A DNA stretch of 64,000 bases from Sanghuangporus weigelae (GCA_033182465.1 CP137323.1:806001-870000); one strand, 5' to 3'. Counted from the first letter of the stretch, positions 1-11,425 are shown. Notes: generated by a model not told the origin, from the sequence alone. Program-made: numbers and translations.

Positions 1-66
1 ACCAGAGCGCGATCGACGCGCGACCAGAGCGCGATCGACGCGCGACCAGAGCGCGATCGACGCGCG
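1..66. repeat. 22-bp tandem repeat, three copies
   Basis: Three perfect copies of a 22-bp GC-rich unit (accagagcgcgatcgacgcg plus cg) fill the first 66 bases. The array probably continues to the left of the window. The unit contains gatcgacgcgcg-type palindromic pieces. No function can be assigned. Confidence 0.9.
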
Positions 67-134
67 ATGAGTGATTTTCTTTGTTACTTCTCTCATCCTC
101 AGTTTCCGACTTTTAACGTTGATCTCCTTACTTG

Positions 135-890
135 TATGTGAATTACAGTCTGTTCTCCATATGCCTTTCAACGATCCATCCATACTGAATGCATCCGCAC
201 GCTTATTGTACCGCTATACGGTCTCCGGTAGCTCGAATCACATATTGCACTCCAGGGTATTTTCTCGATCCATTCCGCACAAGCTCTTGTAGGTACGCGA
301 TATTGTATGGAGTCACTGTCAATCAGTATTAAATAGCACGTCAATCAGGACGCTCTTCCTACTATCCTCTTTCTTGGTACGCAAGAGTCATAGGGATGCT
401 CTTCAGCACGCCAACTTCGTCAAGTTCCAGGTTTAAGTTTCCGGTGACGACAATACGTGCCGAAAAATCGACGCATTCAGTTGTCCCATCAAGTTACCAT
501 GTAGATGACCCTCCTTGCCCTTTACTGTAAACGAGCGTGAATAGCTTTGACGGATCGACCAGACTTTTGTTGAGCTTGAGGTATCCCAACAATGATTGAC
601 ACAATGTCGTTGTTCACGTACGCGGAGACATGGAACTGGACATAACATGGTAAGCGGTCTCTTACCATATATCTGATTGCTTACCTTGGAGCAACTGCTC
701 AAACTCAGATATAACATGGGCCCGAGCGCCTTCCTCTTCACATCCAATACATTCGCGGACACTTTTATGATGTCACCCAATTTGTACGTCAAATCGTCCT
801 GACTGCGCAGGGCCCCACCATCGGTGGAAATGCTTGGACGCACTGGAGGAGGTGGAACAGGCAGAACCGTAAGAATCATTCAGTCTGGAC
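135..890 (-). pseudogene. RPB1: Broken fragment of RNA polymerase II largest subunit (RPB1) gene
   Basis: Read on the minus strand this stretch encodes, in shifting frames, the conserved N-terminal part of RPB1. Recognisable pieces in order are [61 protein letters not shown] and QYGWIVERH. All are signature segments of the large subunit that forms the active-site side of Pol II. A normal intron (GTAAGC to CAG, about 676-725) is still present after the EFEQLLQ segment, so this is a DNA-level duplicate and not a retrocopy. Several frameshifts and stops break it, and it covers only roughly 250 of about 1750 residues. Its 5' side is cut exactly where the neighbouring LTR begins (892/893). The functional gene must be elsewhere in the genome. 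Identification is strong; limits on the left are approximate. Confidence 0.88.
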
Positions 891-892
891 AC

Positions 893-2368
893 TGAAACTC
901 CTGTGGGCGTTCTGATACCGGACAGGGAATATAAAGTTCGAGGGGCTGCCCTAGAATACCCTTGAGTAGTTAGCAGAGAGATACACCTAGACCAAAGGCA
1001 AGTGGAAATGAAGGGATAATGGAATATACGAGAGAAGGGTTGTATGAGGGCTGAGGAACGCGTGGGAAGCGCTCGAGGAAGGATTCCGAGGATGGGCTTC
1101 TCCCGAGATTGATGGTGGCGGTGCAAAGGCTAAATCGACTCTCCGGCTCAACTGCGAGCTCTGGACTAAAGCCGACTTACACAAGGCACAAAACTAATCT
1201 AACTAAGGCTACGCTAGTCGAACCACCAACTCGAACGTGACTAATCGACCGTGCTAACTCACTGGGAAGCGACGGCAGCCGATCTCACTCGGAGTCTAAA
1301 GTGTCGGAACGCGGCGTAACGATTCGAAACGCGATATGAAGGACAGGGACGGTAACTGAGCGACCCTAACGTGATACAAGAGATGGAGGGACTTTACGGT
1401 GATGGAAAGGGATAATATGGTGTCCTTTTCCGACGACTGTGGAGAGGGGAAGGTGTTACGAGACCGAAAGCACGCGGCACGCTAAGTAACTGGGTTACAA
1501 GCGAAACCAGCGAAACCGATCGGAACACGCAATGAAGTTTCGATCCGGATGACAGAGACAGGATGGGTCCTTTATACAGACCAGGCGAACTATACGAACG
1601 GCTCTGCTGCGAAGAGAGGTCACCGATCGACTGTACAGAACACGAAATATCGTATATTATGCTTTAGAGACGAGAGAGTTTTCTACGAACAAGAAGGACT
1701 CGAAGCTGGGGGACTAGAGACGGTCTGAGAACTCCCCCCCCCCACTACGAGATTCGTGCTAAATTTATACTAAGCGTCCAAACTGAGCCTCCCATCGGTC
1801 AGAAAACCTAAGCCATAAGAAAAAGGGGAACGCATATCACTTATCCACCATGGAGAGGGGCGCATATGAATGGTTAAGGGACACATAAAACAGAAAGAAA
1901 CAATACTAAGCATGGTCGGAACGAGAGCATAAAGAAATAAACGGGACACATATAGAAAGGTGAGATCATAAGTGAAGCCTTTGGAACCAGGTGTCTTTGA
2001 GCGGAACGAGTCGGAACTTGGGGAAAAGACTTGGAAAGACCTCGGCTAGCCTTACAGAGCAAATCTGCGACATTTTGAATGGGAGAGGGACTGTGGACGA
2101 CGCTGCAGGGTCAAATCTCTTTGTCAGGAGTACGGATCCGGGATCCGGAGACTTGTGATTGACGCGTGTAGGATCGTCGCGTGATTCTTCCGTCGTGTCT
2201 GATATGATGGCCGATCATGGAACGGTGCACGTGCCATTTGAACTATGGCGTTCTTGCTAAGTCCACTCGCTCCAGCGAAACCAGTCGGAACCGGGCGAAA
2301 CCAGTCGGAACACCGCGGAACTGGTTGTAACGACTTCGTACGCTCCCAAGCTTTAGTCTTACTCTTCA
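893..2368 (-). mobile_element. LTR of an LTR retrotransposon (solo, reverse orientation)
   Basis: A 1476-bp fossil LTR, beginning TGAAGAG and ending GTTTCA in its own (minus) orientation. It is a close inverted copy of the LTR at 4498-5998. No gag, pol or integrase sequence lies next to it, so it is a solo LTR or a rearrangement remnant. The bases flanking its two ends do not form a target duplication. On one side it abuts the RPB1 fragment, on the other a truncated Tc1/mariner element. That points to a recombined junction rather than a simple insertion. The superfamily (Ty3/gypsy or Ty1/copia) cannot be decided from an LTR alone. Confidence 0.8.
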
Positions 2369-3334
2369 TCGACATACCCAAGACAACAGTTTTCCGGATA
2401 ATATGAGAGTTCAAGCACAACGGGACTGTTGCTGCGCATGAACTTGGTTTTCGTGGAAGGCCTCGAGTGCTTGATTATATCCACACCGAGGTATGCACAT
2501 GTTGAAACCTGTCCTGGTAGCTGTTGGTTCACACCACATAGTTCCTTTGCGGGTCACTAAGCAATCTCAATGACCGTTACATCGACGAGTTGAGGCTACT
2601 GCTCCAGGAAAGATGGGAGAAGGAGGTCTTGGATGTGACTATACGCAGGTCCTTGCTGCGCGCTGGTTTCACACTTAAGAAGGTGGCTGTCTCTGTCGCT
2701 TTGCTTCCCCACGCAGTCCATGCGAACTGAAATCGTCGTTGTCTAGTTATCGAAAAGGGCTCTCGAGCGGAATGAGACTCTGCGTGCACAGTACGTTGCA
2801 CGTATCGCCTCTCAGTACACAGCGGAACAGCTGGTGTTTGTCAATGAGAGTGCTTGCAATCGGCGGGCTTTTCTTTGCAACACTGCTTGGGCCCTTGAGG
2901 GTCGCTGTGCGTGTCGCAAGCAGTTTTTCAATAGGGGGAAACGGTGATTCTGCCTCTTGTGGCGCGTCGCAAGCTTCTGATTCACTCCGTTAGCTTCTCC
3001 GTCTTGCCAGCTATCAGCCTCGACGGGACAATCGACTGCACTATCGTACAGGGCGCATTCAATACCAAATTGTTTGCGGAATTCATTGCCGGCCTGTTGG
3101 ACAAAATGCATCCCTTCCCCGGCACCCAATCAGTCATCGTGATGGACAACTGCCCGATACACAAGGCTCCCGAGATCCGGGAGCTCATCGAATCTCGGTC
3201 TGTCTCACTAGCAATGCAAGTCGCAGCTTGTACTGACCCCTTTGCTTAGGGGTGTCAGGCTTGAATTTCTTCCTCCTTACTCACCAGACTACAATCCTAT
3301 TGAACTTGCATTCTCCGTAATCAAGTCCAGGCTT
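2369..3334 (+). mobile_element. Tc1/mariner-like transposon, family A copy 1 (truncated)
   Basis: DDE_3-type transposase of the Tc1/mariner superfamily, broken by its own introns into pieces: a helix-turn-helix remainder near 2400-2500, FVNESACNRRAF near 2840, the second catalytic Asp in VMDNCPIHK (about 3142) and the Glu in YSPDYNPIELAF (about 3285-3310). It lacks the N-terminal HTH start and the last C-terminal residues that copy 2 (11571-12770) retains. Where they overlap the two copies are almost identical, and one exon of 101 codons has the same protein sequence in both. The position that should be the first catalytic Asp (FVDES in family B) is Asn here (FVNES). It is therefore probably inactive. 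The 5' side is cut by the LTR at 2368. Confidence 0.88.
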
Positions 3335-3369
3335 TGGAGAATCTGACGAGTTTATTTTATTTCTTCTTG

Positions 3370-3945
3370 CAGGCAGGGAACCGTGCCTAGTTCCATAAAG
3401 TACTCAATATTCGTCGTCGTCTTTGTCATGAGAACATACCGCTTTGCCCGAACGACTAATGAAGATGCTGGCCGAAAGCTGATTTTGATGAAGTCGACAC
3501 CGAGCGCGTTTGGAATCACTTTTGGCCTTAAACGCTGGCGCGTTGACCGTCATAGTAGTATGGCAATCTGACGATTTGATAGCCATCGCATTTGATGTAC
3601 AACCGGATAATGGACGCGACCCGTCGGTTCTATCTTACATGCGCCTCATGAGAAATCTCGAACGTAAAATTAAGGTCCAGTACGCTCTCAATGAAAGACG
3701 ATCGATACTCGTTGTTCTAGATTACGAGGGGGGCGCTTTGCGCAAAATGAACATCAAATCGCGACACGACATAATGATGTGCGTCAGAACGCCACCTCGC
3801 CGCAGTTTAAGAAGATTACCACAAGTGTTCTAGCATGGTGTGTTCTAGCATGGTACCTCGACTCCAACGAAGGCATTGGCAAACTCGTTAAAGGATATAG
3901 CGCTGATGAACACGATCGATGAACGGTAGGTGCGATTGTTTACCT
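3370..3945 (+). pseudogene. Relic of the Z-family gene
   Basis: Decayed copy of exons 2-3 of gene Z (9257-11425). Matching pieces are VLSYMRLMRNLERK (Z has VVSYVRFMENLERE), RRSILVVL, GGALRKMNIKSRHDI (Z has GRALRKMNVEPQHSI), YLDSNEGIGKLVKGY (Z has YLESNVDLDELVQGF) and ALMNTIDER just before a GTAGGTG donor, where Z has IVLMNMNDEW before GTAAATG. Stops and frameshifts lie between the pieces. The AT-hook start and the C-terminal part are missing. It lies directly downstream of the truncated family A transposon. Confidence 0.78.
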
Positions 3946-4497
3946 TGCCCCTTTCCTTGCATTGTGTGCTTATTTGTTTCGATTAGAAGTGTTCCATATG
4001 CTCAGGAAACGCTTTCACCAGTGCAGCCCAAGCAGCTTCAATGCAATGCTCGCATTTCATATGTGTAACTGTAACTATAAATAGAGATCATTGCCGGCAG
4101 AGCCAGAAATAATCAAAGAAGCTCTGATTCTCGCTTATGAAGCAGCAGTCGCTTTTGGTGAGTTTTTTTGAAGAGTATGCTTCCTTTTGATGAAGCATCC
4201 ATAAGTATCTATCTGGTCTCACGGCATGACTTTGCTTTCCCATGCCCATGAGATCGTGTCAATTGATCGATATCGAGATCGATATCTGTTCCCCTCTAAC
4301 CACGACCAACATGTCATTTGAGGGCACTACCGAAAACCAGAGTTTATGTGGGTCCTCATCCTCCATTCTCCTTGACTTGTTCTGAGATTGTCTTAGATAT
4401 CCAAGTTCCTCGGGATGAAGGTAAGAATTTTCTCTTATGTAGAGTTCATTCTCGTTGTACTTATAATCAGGTATAAGGCACCCTCTCGGAATTGCGG
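3946..4497. other. Unassigned stretch between Z relic and LTR
   Basis: About 550 bp of A/T-richer sequence. Short open stretches and intron-like signals occur (for example a GTAAG at about 4421 and TATAATCAG at about 4469), so it may be an untranslated or decayed 5' part of gene X before the LTR landed. No start codon with a convincing open frame was found. A small palindrome, atcgatatcgagatcgatat, is at about 4265-4284. Confidence 0.4.
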
Positions 4498-5998
4498 TGA
4501 AGAGTAAGACTAAAGCTTGGGAGCGTACGAAGTCGTTACGACCAGTTCCGCGGTGTTCCGACTGGTTTCGCCCGGTTCCGACTGGTTTCGCTGGAGCGAG
4601 TGGACTTAGCAAGAACGCCATAGTTCAAATGGCACGTGCACCGTTCCATGATCGGCCATCATATCAGACACGACGGAAGAATCACGCGACGATCCTACAC
4701 GCGTCAATCACAAGTCTCCGGATCCCGGATCCGTACTCCTGACAAAGAGATTTGACCCTGCAGCGTCGTCCACAGTCCCTCTCCCATTCAAAACGTCGCA
4801 GATTTGCCCTGTAAGGCTAGCCGAAGTCTTTCCAAGTCTTTTCCCCTAGTTCTGACTCGCTCCGCTCAAAGACACCCGGTTCCGAAAGCTTTGCTTATGA
4901 TCTCACTTTCTATATGCGTCCCTTTTATTTCTTTATGCTCTCGTTCCGACCATGCTTGGTATTGTTTCTTTCTGTTTTATGTGTCCCTTAACCATTCATA
5001 TGCGCCCCATTCCTTTGTAGATAAGTGATATGCGTTCCCCTTTTTCTTATGACTTATGTTTTCTGACCGATGGGAGGCTCAGTTTGGACGTTTAGTATAA
5101 ATTTAGCACGACTCTCGTAGTGGGAGGGACAGCTTAGTGGGAGCTAAGGAGCTCTTAGATCGTCTCAAGTCCCCCAGCCTCGAGTTCTTCTTGTTCGTAG
5201 AAAACTCTCTCGTCTCTAAAGCCTAATATACGATATTTCGTGTTCTGTACAGTCGATCGGTGACATCTCTTCGCAGCAGAGCCGTTCGTACGTTCGTATA
5301 GTTCGCCTGGTTCGTATAAAGGACTCCTCCTGTCTCTGTCACCCGGATCGAAACCGCATTGCGTGTTCCAATTGGTTTCGCTGGTTTCGCTCGTAACCCA
5401 GTTACTTAGCGTGCCGTGTGCTTTCGGTCTCGTAACACCTTCCCCTCTCCACTGTCGTCGGAAAAGGGCACCATATTACCCCTTTCCATCGCCGTAAAGT
5501 CCCTCCGTCTCTTGTATCACGTTTGGGTCACCCAGTTACCGTCCCCGTCCATCGTACCGCGTTCGAATCATTACGCCGCGTTCCGACACTTTAGACTCCG
5601 AGTGAGATCGGCTGCCGTCGCTTCCCAGTGTGTTAGCACGGTCGATTAGTCACGTTCGAGTTGGTGGTTCGACTAGCGTAGCTTTAGTTAGATCAGTTCT
5701 TGTTCCTCGTGTTAGTCGGCTTTAGTCCAGAGCTCGCAGTTGAGCCGGAGAGTCGATTTAGCCTTCGCACCGCCACCATCAATCTCGGGAGAAGCCCATC
5801 CTCGGAATCCTTCCTCGAGCGCTTCCCACGCGTTCCTCAGCCCTCATACAACCCTTCTCTCGTATATTCCATTATCCCTTCATTTCCACTTGCCTTTGGT
5901 CTAGGTGTATCTCTCTGCTGACTATTCAAAGGTATTCTAGGGCAGCCCCTCGAACTTTATATTCCCTGTCCAGTTTCAGAACGCCCACAGGAGTTTCA
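4498..5998 (+). mobile_element. Solo LTR with target-site duplication, directly upstream of gene X
   Basis: A 1501-bp fossil LTR with TG...CA ends (TGAAGAG...GAGTTTCA), flanked by the 4-bp direct repeat gcgg at 4494-4497 and 5999-6002. It is the inverted partner of the LTR at 893-2368. TATA-like boxes lie at about 5095 (gtataaattt) and 5317 (cgtataaagg). It is oriented with its 3' end toward gene X, whose first ATG is only about 25 bp away, so the original promoter of X has been pushed 1.5 kb upstream. No internal retrotransposon region accompanies it. Confidence 0.85.
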
Positions 5999-6023
5999 GC
6001 GGGTGCCCATTTCTACATGGAAT

Positions 6024-7320
6024 ATGTCTGTGTCCAGAGCTCTGAATGAGCAGGCCATCGGCAGCTCTGATTTCTACCGGGGGTACTTGGCTGCCATTCA
6101 GCAGGTGGCACCCTGCATCCGCGAGCTGTTTCAGGCGCATGTGGAGCTGGCCGTCCGCACCGATACACTGATTACCCTGCATAACCAAGCCACAATTGAC
6201 GATCTGCAATGGAGGATGGCAGAAGTGAGTTTTAGCACTTTCTTTCAAGGATTTATAATTGCTTATAATCTCTTAGGAACAATCGTCGACTCACGCTATC
6301 GGAGGAAGGAGTAGTTTGGATATCGGTCTGAAGCTCCTCACCGAAGCGGGATGTATTATGGCGGAAATCGGTAGCCAGGACAGTGTCCTTCAGGTCGGAA
6401 ATGAAACAAGACATCAAGCTTTTATGACCTGCATCGACAAGTATAAAAAACCCATCCCGAATGTCTTTCTCTCCAATGTGTGCAGTTTGATGATCGGCTT
6501 CAAGGAACTAGTGGTGAAGGAGGAGGAGGATCCGAATGTGGTTGATGTAATGATGGCGTTTCTGGCGGCAGTTCAATGGCGAATCCCGCTCTTAAAGGAC
6601 ACAATCGAAACCATGTCAAGTAGCCTACCGTCACGGCAGAGAAATCAGGTTGAACTTCTTGAGTTCTGTGTGCGGGCATTCCCTCCGGAAGAAACTTATG
6701 CGCAGGCAGCGGTTGATTTTTTCGTCAACAAACGCAACCCCATTCGGCAGCTTGGAAACAACGCTGCTCACCCAATAGACATTGGGATGTCATTCGCCTC
6801 GATCAATTTTTTGGTCGAGCAGGTTCGGATAAGCGAGGAGAATAAAACAGCCCTACGTCAAATTGCCTTCAAAATGGAAACTATTCACGATTCCTACCAA
6901 GATATAGAGCTCGGGTATGTCAGGCGGGAAGAAGAGGAGGAGCCGAAGAAGGAGAAGAAAGGGAAAGGGAAGGGGAAGAAAGGGAAGGAGAAGGGCGATA
7001 CCATTGCTGTTTTACTCGGTGATACCCAAAAATGCACACCCAGAGTCAAGCCGTGGGCTAAGGAAATGTTCGTGCCAATGAGGACGGTTCTCCGAGAACC
7101 TCGATCAGAGGAGTATGATTCAACGCCGATCGAATCGAGCGCAGGAGGGAGTGGCGAAGTTGTGGTAGAGGGAAAAGGAAAAGGAAAAGGAAAAGGAAAA
7201 GGAAAAGGAAAAGGAAAAGGAAAAGGAAAAGGAAAAGGAAAAGGAAAAGGAAAAGGAAAAGGAAAAGGAAAAGGAAAAGGGAAAGGGAAAGAGAAGGCAA
7301 GACCGAGTAAGAGGTGTTGA
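6024..7320 (+). CDS. Gene X: unknown protein with PIRxxGNxxAHP motif and Gly-Lys tail
   Basis: Two exons, 6024-6224 and 6277-7320, joined by a 52-bp GTGAGT...TTAG intron, give 414 residues. I do not recognise the family. The first about 80 residues look helical. The middle (about 90-290) is mostly helical with the motif NPIRQLGNNAAHP at about 240-252, also present as FPIKEEGNQLAHP in gene W. From about residue 300 the protein becomes strongly basic, and it ends in an uninterrupted Gly-Lys dipeptide run coded by a GGAAAA microsatellite. The ATG at 6024 is chosen because upstream codons belong to the LTR and its target duplication. G-N-x2-A-H motifs also occur in some HEPN-like domains, but the Arg is not conserved in W, so no nuclease role is claimed. 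Expression may now depend on the LTR. Confidence is good that this is a gene, low on function. Confidence 0.75.
7171..7284 (+). repeat. (GGAAAA)n microsatellite inside gene X
   Basis: About 18 units of the hexamer ggaaaa, read as Gly-Lys repeats, followed by a few gggaaa variants. Its length is a multiple of three, so expansion or contraction keeps the frame. The same strand composition explains long Phe-Leu open frames on the opposite strand, which are not genes. Confidence 0.95.
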
Positions 7321-7638
7321 GTGTAAATGAAGGGAGGAAAGAGAAGAAGAGGAGATGATTGCTCCCACTGTGTACTTTAGTCCAAGCTCTGTGTCCTTTG
7401 CTCCTCGAAAGATTCAAAGAAAGAAAGCGCACGCCACTTGGCCACACTAGATTAGAGATCCGGTCAGACGACCCTAGATGTTAGTCAGCCGAGCCTGGGT
7501 AAGATTCGGCTTGTCGTCCGTATATAAGAAAGCCAGAGATGAATGATCCCCAGTACCCACTTTGTCTCCTCCCACCATCATTGTTATCTCCCTCCCCTAC
7601 ACCAATCTTCCCCACTCAAACTCTGTTTGAGTAGTGTC

Positions 7639-8956
7639 ATGTACTCCTCGCGAGCTACCCTTAGGGGCTGTGAGTATCAGCCGCTATTGTTCAAAGTACT
7701 GAAAATAACTGACCGCCACAACCTAGCCCTGAGTTCCAGAAATGTTCCCATTCTGGAGAAAGTCAGCCCAGGTACGTTTCCTCGGTTGAATGCTGTAGCA
7801 TGCACACTTTCGAACTCTTTTGATCAGTATCCAAGACGGTAACTTCTGCAAAGTCCGTATCTCCAGATACAGAAGCAGTGAATGCTGCGAAGACTGCGAA
7901 GGAGAAGGAGGATGCGTTTGTAGACGACATGAACCAACACTTTACAGCTATGCGCGAGCAAATTGGACTCGGAATTAAGAGCACCCAAGAAAAATTTGCC
8001 ATTATACATAGGGAATTGTATGAATGGAGAGAGCGTTTGAATAAAAATGAGATCGCTTTCAATATCGTAGGAATCTTTCTCCTTTCTTTTTTTCGGCATA
8101 ATGGGAAGTTTGATTTGTCATGTTTTAATAGGCAACCCAGACCCAAGCAAACGAGACAAATCCAGAAGTTCTCCAGAGAGCGTTGACCATTGTGTACAAC
8201 GCAGTAGCCGCTTACGTGGATAGTCTACAATCCGCGGACCAGCAGATTCCTGGGGGCGCCACCTGGAGACTGGAGGACGCAAAGACTTCCGACGGACGTA
8301 TTAATGCCGAGATTTTCACGCAGAAGCTCTGGGAATTCCTCGAACTCCAGCGCGATTCCATTGTGGGAACAGAATTGGCATTTTTAGTGGAGCATTTCTG
8401 CCAAAAGCTGGTTGAGTGGACTAAATTTACAGAAGATCAGCGCAAAAGTACCAAGGAGATGGATATAGATAAGGCAGAGGATCGATTTTGTTGCCTAAAG
8501 CGGGCGTCTGAATGCTTCCCGAAGGACGATGTCTCGATTAAGATCCTATCCTTTGTGGTTTTCGCGCCGAAAGCCTCTGGTACTGAGAATAATTATAAAG
8601 TGGAGATGAAAGATCGATATGATTCCCATCGCTACCGAAGTGTTGCGTACAGTTCCAAGGCGAGGTGCAACTATGAGCAAGGCAGCGAACCGCTTGAAGA
8701 GAAGAAGAAGCGTATTTGGTATCATGGTCATTTATCAGTGCTCGCACTTCTGCTGGAGCGGGTCAGGCAGGCCGAATCCGACGACCCGAATTGTGGTTTT
8801 CCTGTTTTCACTCAAGCGGACACATATGGTGATTCGGATGATGATTCGGATGGTGATTCGGATGGTGATTCATCCGGAACAGACAACATGGATACGGGCG
8901 ACGAAAGTGAATCCTCAGTGTCGAACAGTTGTCTGCCGGTGGTGAGCCCTGCATAA
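7639..8956 (+). CDS. Gene Y: unknown protein with acidic Asp-Ser repeat tail
   Basis: Three exons, 7639-7771, 7828-8066 and 8132-8956 (introns GTACGT...TCAG and GTAGGA...ATAG), give 398 residues. The family is not recognised. Residues about 50-120 contain a Lys/Glu-rich coiled-coil-like helix (AKTAKEKEDAF onward). Residues about 125-330 are a helical domain without known motifs. The end is an acidic DSDDDSDGDSDGDSSG stretch produced by a small gattcggatggt-type repeat at about 8831-8875. The gene lies 319 bp after X on the same strand and is convergent with Z, with 300 bp between their stops. The start was chosen as the first in-frame ATG. It may work with X and Z, but only position suggests so. 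Confidence 0.7.
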
Positions 8957-9256
8957 ATTCGTAAGGTATTTGGGTCTCCGCACCATTTTTTATGGTTGTA
9001 ACTAACATGATCTGAGTTTGCTCCTTGTGTTTGGGCCTTAAGTTAGTGGAATTTTTCGAAATCGCCTTATTCTCATTTCGTTATGGCGGTTCGTTTGATA
9101 TGCATACCAGTTTTTCGATAGGAGTTTCTGGGAACATTATTGATTTCGGATCGTCTCCAGAAATTTGTTCCCACTTCCTTTCGTACCCTTATTTATTGTG
9201 CGCATGAATATATGTAATGTAACACATCATGTTTATTATTGAACGTTATTGTCTGT

Positions 9257-11425
9257 TCAGCCAATGTCCTCCCGGGCATAGAAAAGCACGGCGGATGCAA
9301 GCCCACGCGTGATGTGAACACCCGACTGTGACGCCATTGAAATCAATTCATCGGTTGTCAACCTGAGTAGAATTGGGTTAATGCGCGGATATCCATTACA
9401 TTTCAGAACATCGGCCAGCACTGAGTAGTTCATGTTGTCGCGCCCTCGTTCCATGTGATCATCGCACATCTTCAACCAAACCTCTACCAAAGGATAATCA
9501 CGAATTTTATTCTTCGCGGACGGGGAGCCTCGAGTTCTGTTGTGGCGACCTTTGCGATGATATCCGTTACGACGCGATGCAGAGTGCCTGTTCCGATATC
9601 TGTGACGCCTGTAGTCATCCTCGGATAATGAACTGCGATCGTGATAATCCTTTTCTGCGGAGCTTTCGGAGTCCGCCCGCCCCGATGATGATGAGGATCG
9701 AAAGCAACGTGTATAACCTCTCTTTCTGATGGATCGGCTCCTGCCACGATGACGCTTCCTGCCACGCGATGATCCACGGTACCTTCTATCGTCCCTCGGC
9801 CTGTCTCGTGCAGGCTGGGAGGCGGGCGATGGCGATGCATGGCGAGTCCTTCCAGCACTGGAATTTTCTACACCTGGTTTGATCTGCGGATCCCCATCCG
9901 CTTGTGCTTGACCAGCGCCAGCTTGGTTTGTAAGCCCCTGCTGCATGCCTATGGCGGTTGAACCTAAGGTGGTCTGCACAGTTCACTTTGATTTGTGGTA
10001 GTCGAGCAAGTTCAGCTGCCTGGGAACCTCCGAAGCTGTCACGCCTGGAGCTTTACTTAGCTACAAAAGCTCAGAAGCCTCCAGAATCACATAGATGATA
10101 GTAAGACACGTACTAGGAGCCTTGCATGATCAAAATAATTCTTCATTGTATAATATATATGAGTGCCATCGGCACGAACATAACAAACTTCCTCCGGATG
10201 CGCGCTACACCGTAGGTTCTGCTTGATCTCCTTGATATGAGGCACGAGCATTGCATTCAGGTCATCTTTCATTGCTTCCGCCGCACTGGTTGGTTTGGTC
10301 GCATTCTGAAGTATGCTTCCTGAGCGTTTAGAACCCTTCTAAATGGAACAGAATTCGCACATCAACACGTGAAAGAGAGAAAGGCAAATGATCACATTTA
10401 CCCATTCATCGTTCATGTTCATAAGCACAATTTCGCCTGCACTATCGACCTTGCGCTTTTTCTTCAGCTCCTCAAGATACTTCTTGAACCCTTGCACAAG
10501 CTCATCAAGATCTACATTGGATTCGAGATACCGTGGTTGAATCTTCGTTCCAATCTTCTTAAACCACGGACCGGTGTAGCCTAGTGTAACCGAGGTGGGA
10601 TAGCACTGAAGAATACTTGCCACGTTCTGACGCACATCGATTATGCTGTGTTGAGGTTCGACATTCATTTTGCGCAAAGCCCGCCCATCGTCAACCAGAA
10701 CAACAAGTGTTGATCGCGTTTCTTTAGGAGCTTGCTGCTCCTCTTTTTCACGTTCGAGATTTTCCATGAAACGCACGTAAGATACAACCGAAGAGTTGCA
10801 TCTATACTCTTGGTCCGAATTGTCAGCGTAGTCTATTAAATCATTAGAGACTGACAAACTCCTATAATGGTCTACGCACCGGCTGCAAGCAACGGATTAT
10901 CAAAGTCCCAAGGATCGCTAGTACCGACTCTGTTGGTATCTGACTCTTGACCCAGATCGTCATTAGCCATTCGGGAAATATCAAGTTGTGATGGTTCTTC
11001 ATCATAGGGCTCTTCATATTGATACGTCAGGTCCTCGTCAGCAGCTCTCCGGCCCCTTGCTTTTGTCGTGGTGGGCTCTGCTTCCATGTTATTCTGTTAC
11101 GAAGTATGAGTGCAATACCAGAAGACAAGACTATCAGTACTACCATCTCTTCAACACCGTTCTTGTTGACAGCAGGCCGCTCTGCCTTCCTTGGCCGGCC
11201 TCGTTTCCGTGGTCCTTCAGCAATGACATCTGCATTTTGAGAGTTCAAATGAGGGCCATTTGCTCGCTGGGGCTCCAGGGCCGTTGCTGCTTTTTTGGGA
11301 GAGGAGTTTCTTGTAACGGCGGATGCCTGCTTCGTCCCAGCAGTCTTACTAGCCACAGTCTTGCGAACTGCAGTCTTGCGAACCACAGTCTTGCGAACTG
11401 CGAGTTTTCTAGGAGTGGGACTCAT
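9257..11425 (-). CDS. Gene Z: AT-hook protein with beta-grasp-like and Cys/His segments
   Basis: Five exons on the minus strand: 11144-11425, 10880-11093, 10402-10850, 10114-10305, 9257-10060 (646 residues). Exon 1 has repeated RKT/VRK basic blocks and an AT-hook (RKRGRPRK), so DNA binding is likely. Exon 3 holds a segment (RSTLVVLVDDGRALRKMN through VQGFKKYLEEL) whose strand-helix pattern resembles a ubiquitin/PB1 beta-grasp fold (inference). Exon 4 has Cys-x3-His-x4-Cys followed by G-x-H-I-x-Y-T and H-A-R-L-L, conserved in Z'. The tail is Arg/Ser-rich, then a helical domain ending AVLFYAREDIG (Z' has RIIHYASEDIE). One in-frame TGA (9985-9983) interrupts exon 5 before the Arg/Ser part. Using a later acceptor (exon from 9973) would skip it and keep frame. 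A TATA-like box lies before the ATG, and family A copy 2 ends about 146 bp upstream. Confidence 0.65.

Noticed and set aside
1-66. CRISPR-like array
   Set aside because: The repeats are directly adjacent without spacers, and the organism is a fungus.
892-5999. The 1.5-kb inverted arms as terminal inverted repeats of one large DNA transposon
   Set aside because: Each arm has TG...CA ends, TATA-like boxes and, for the right arm, its own target duplication inside the pair, which fits independent LTRs better.
7058-7447. Long Phe-Leu-rich open frames on the minus strand
   Set aside because: They are the complement of the GGAAAA microsatellite in gene X and show no start context, splice sites or domain.
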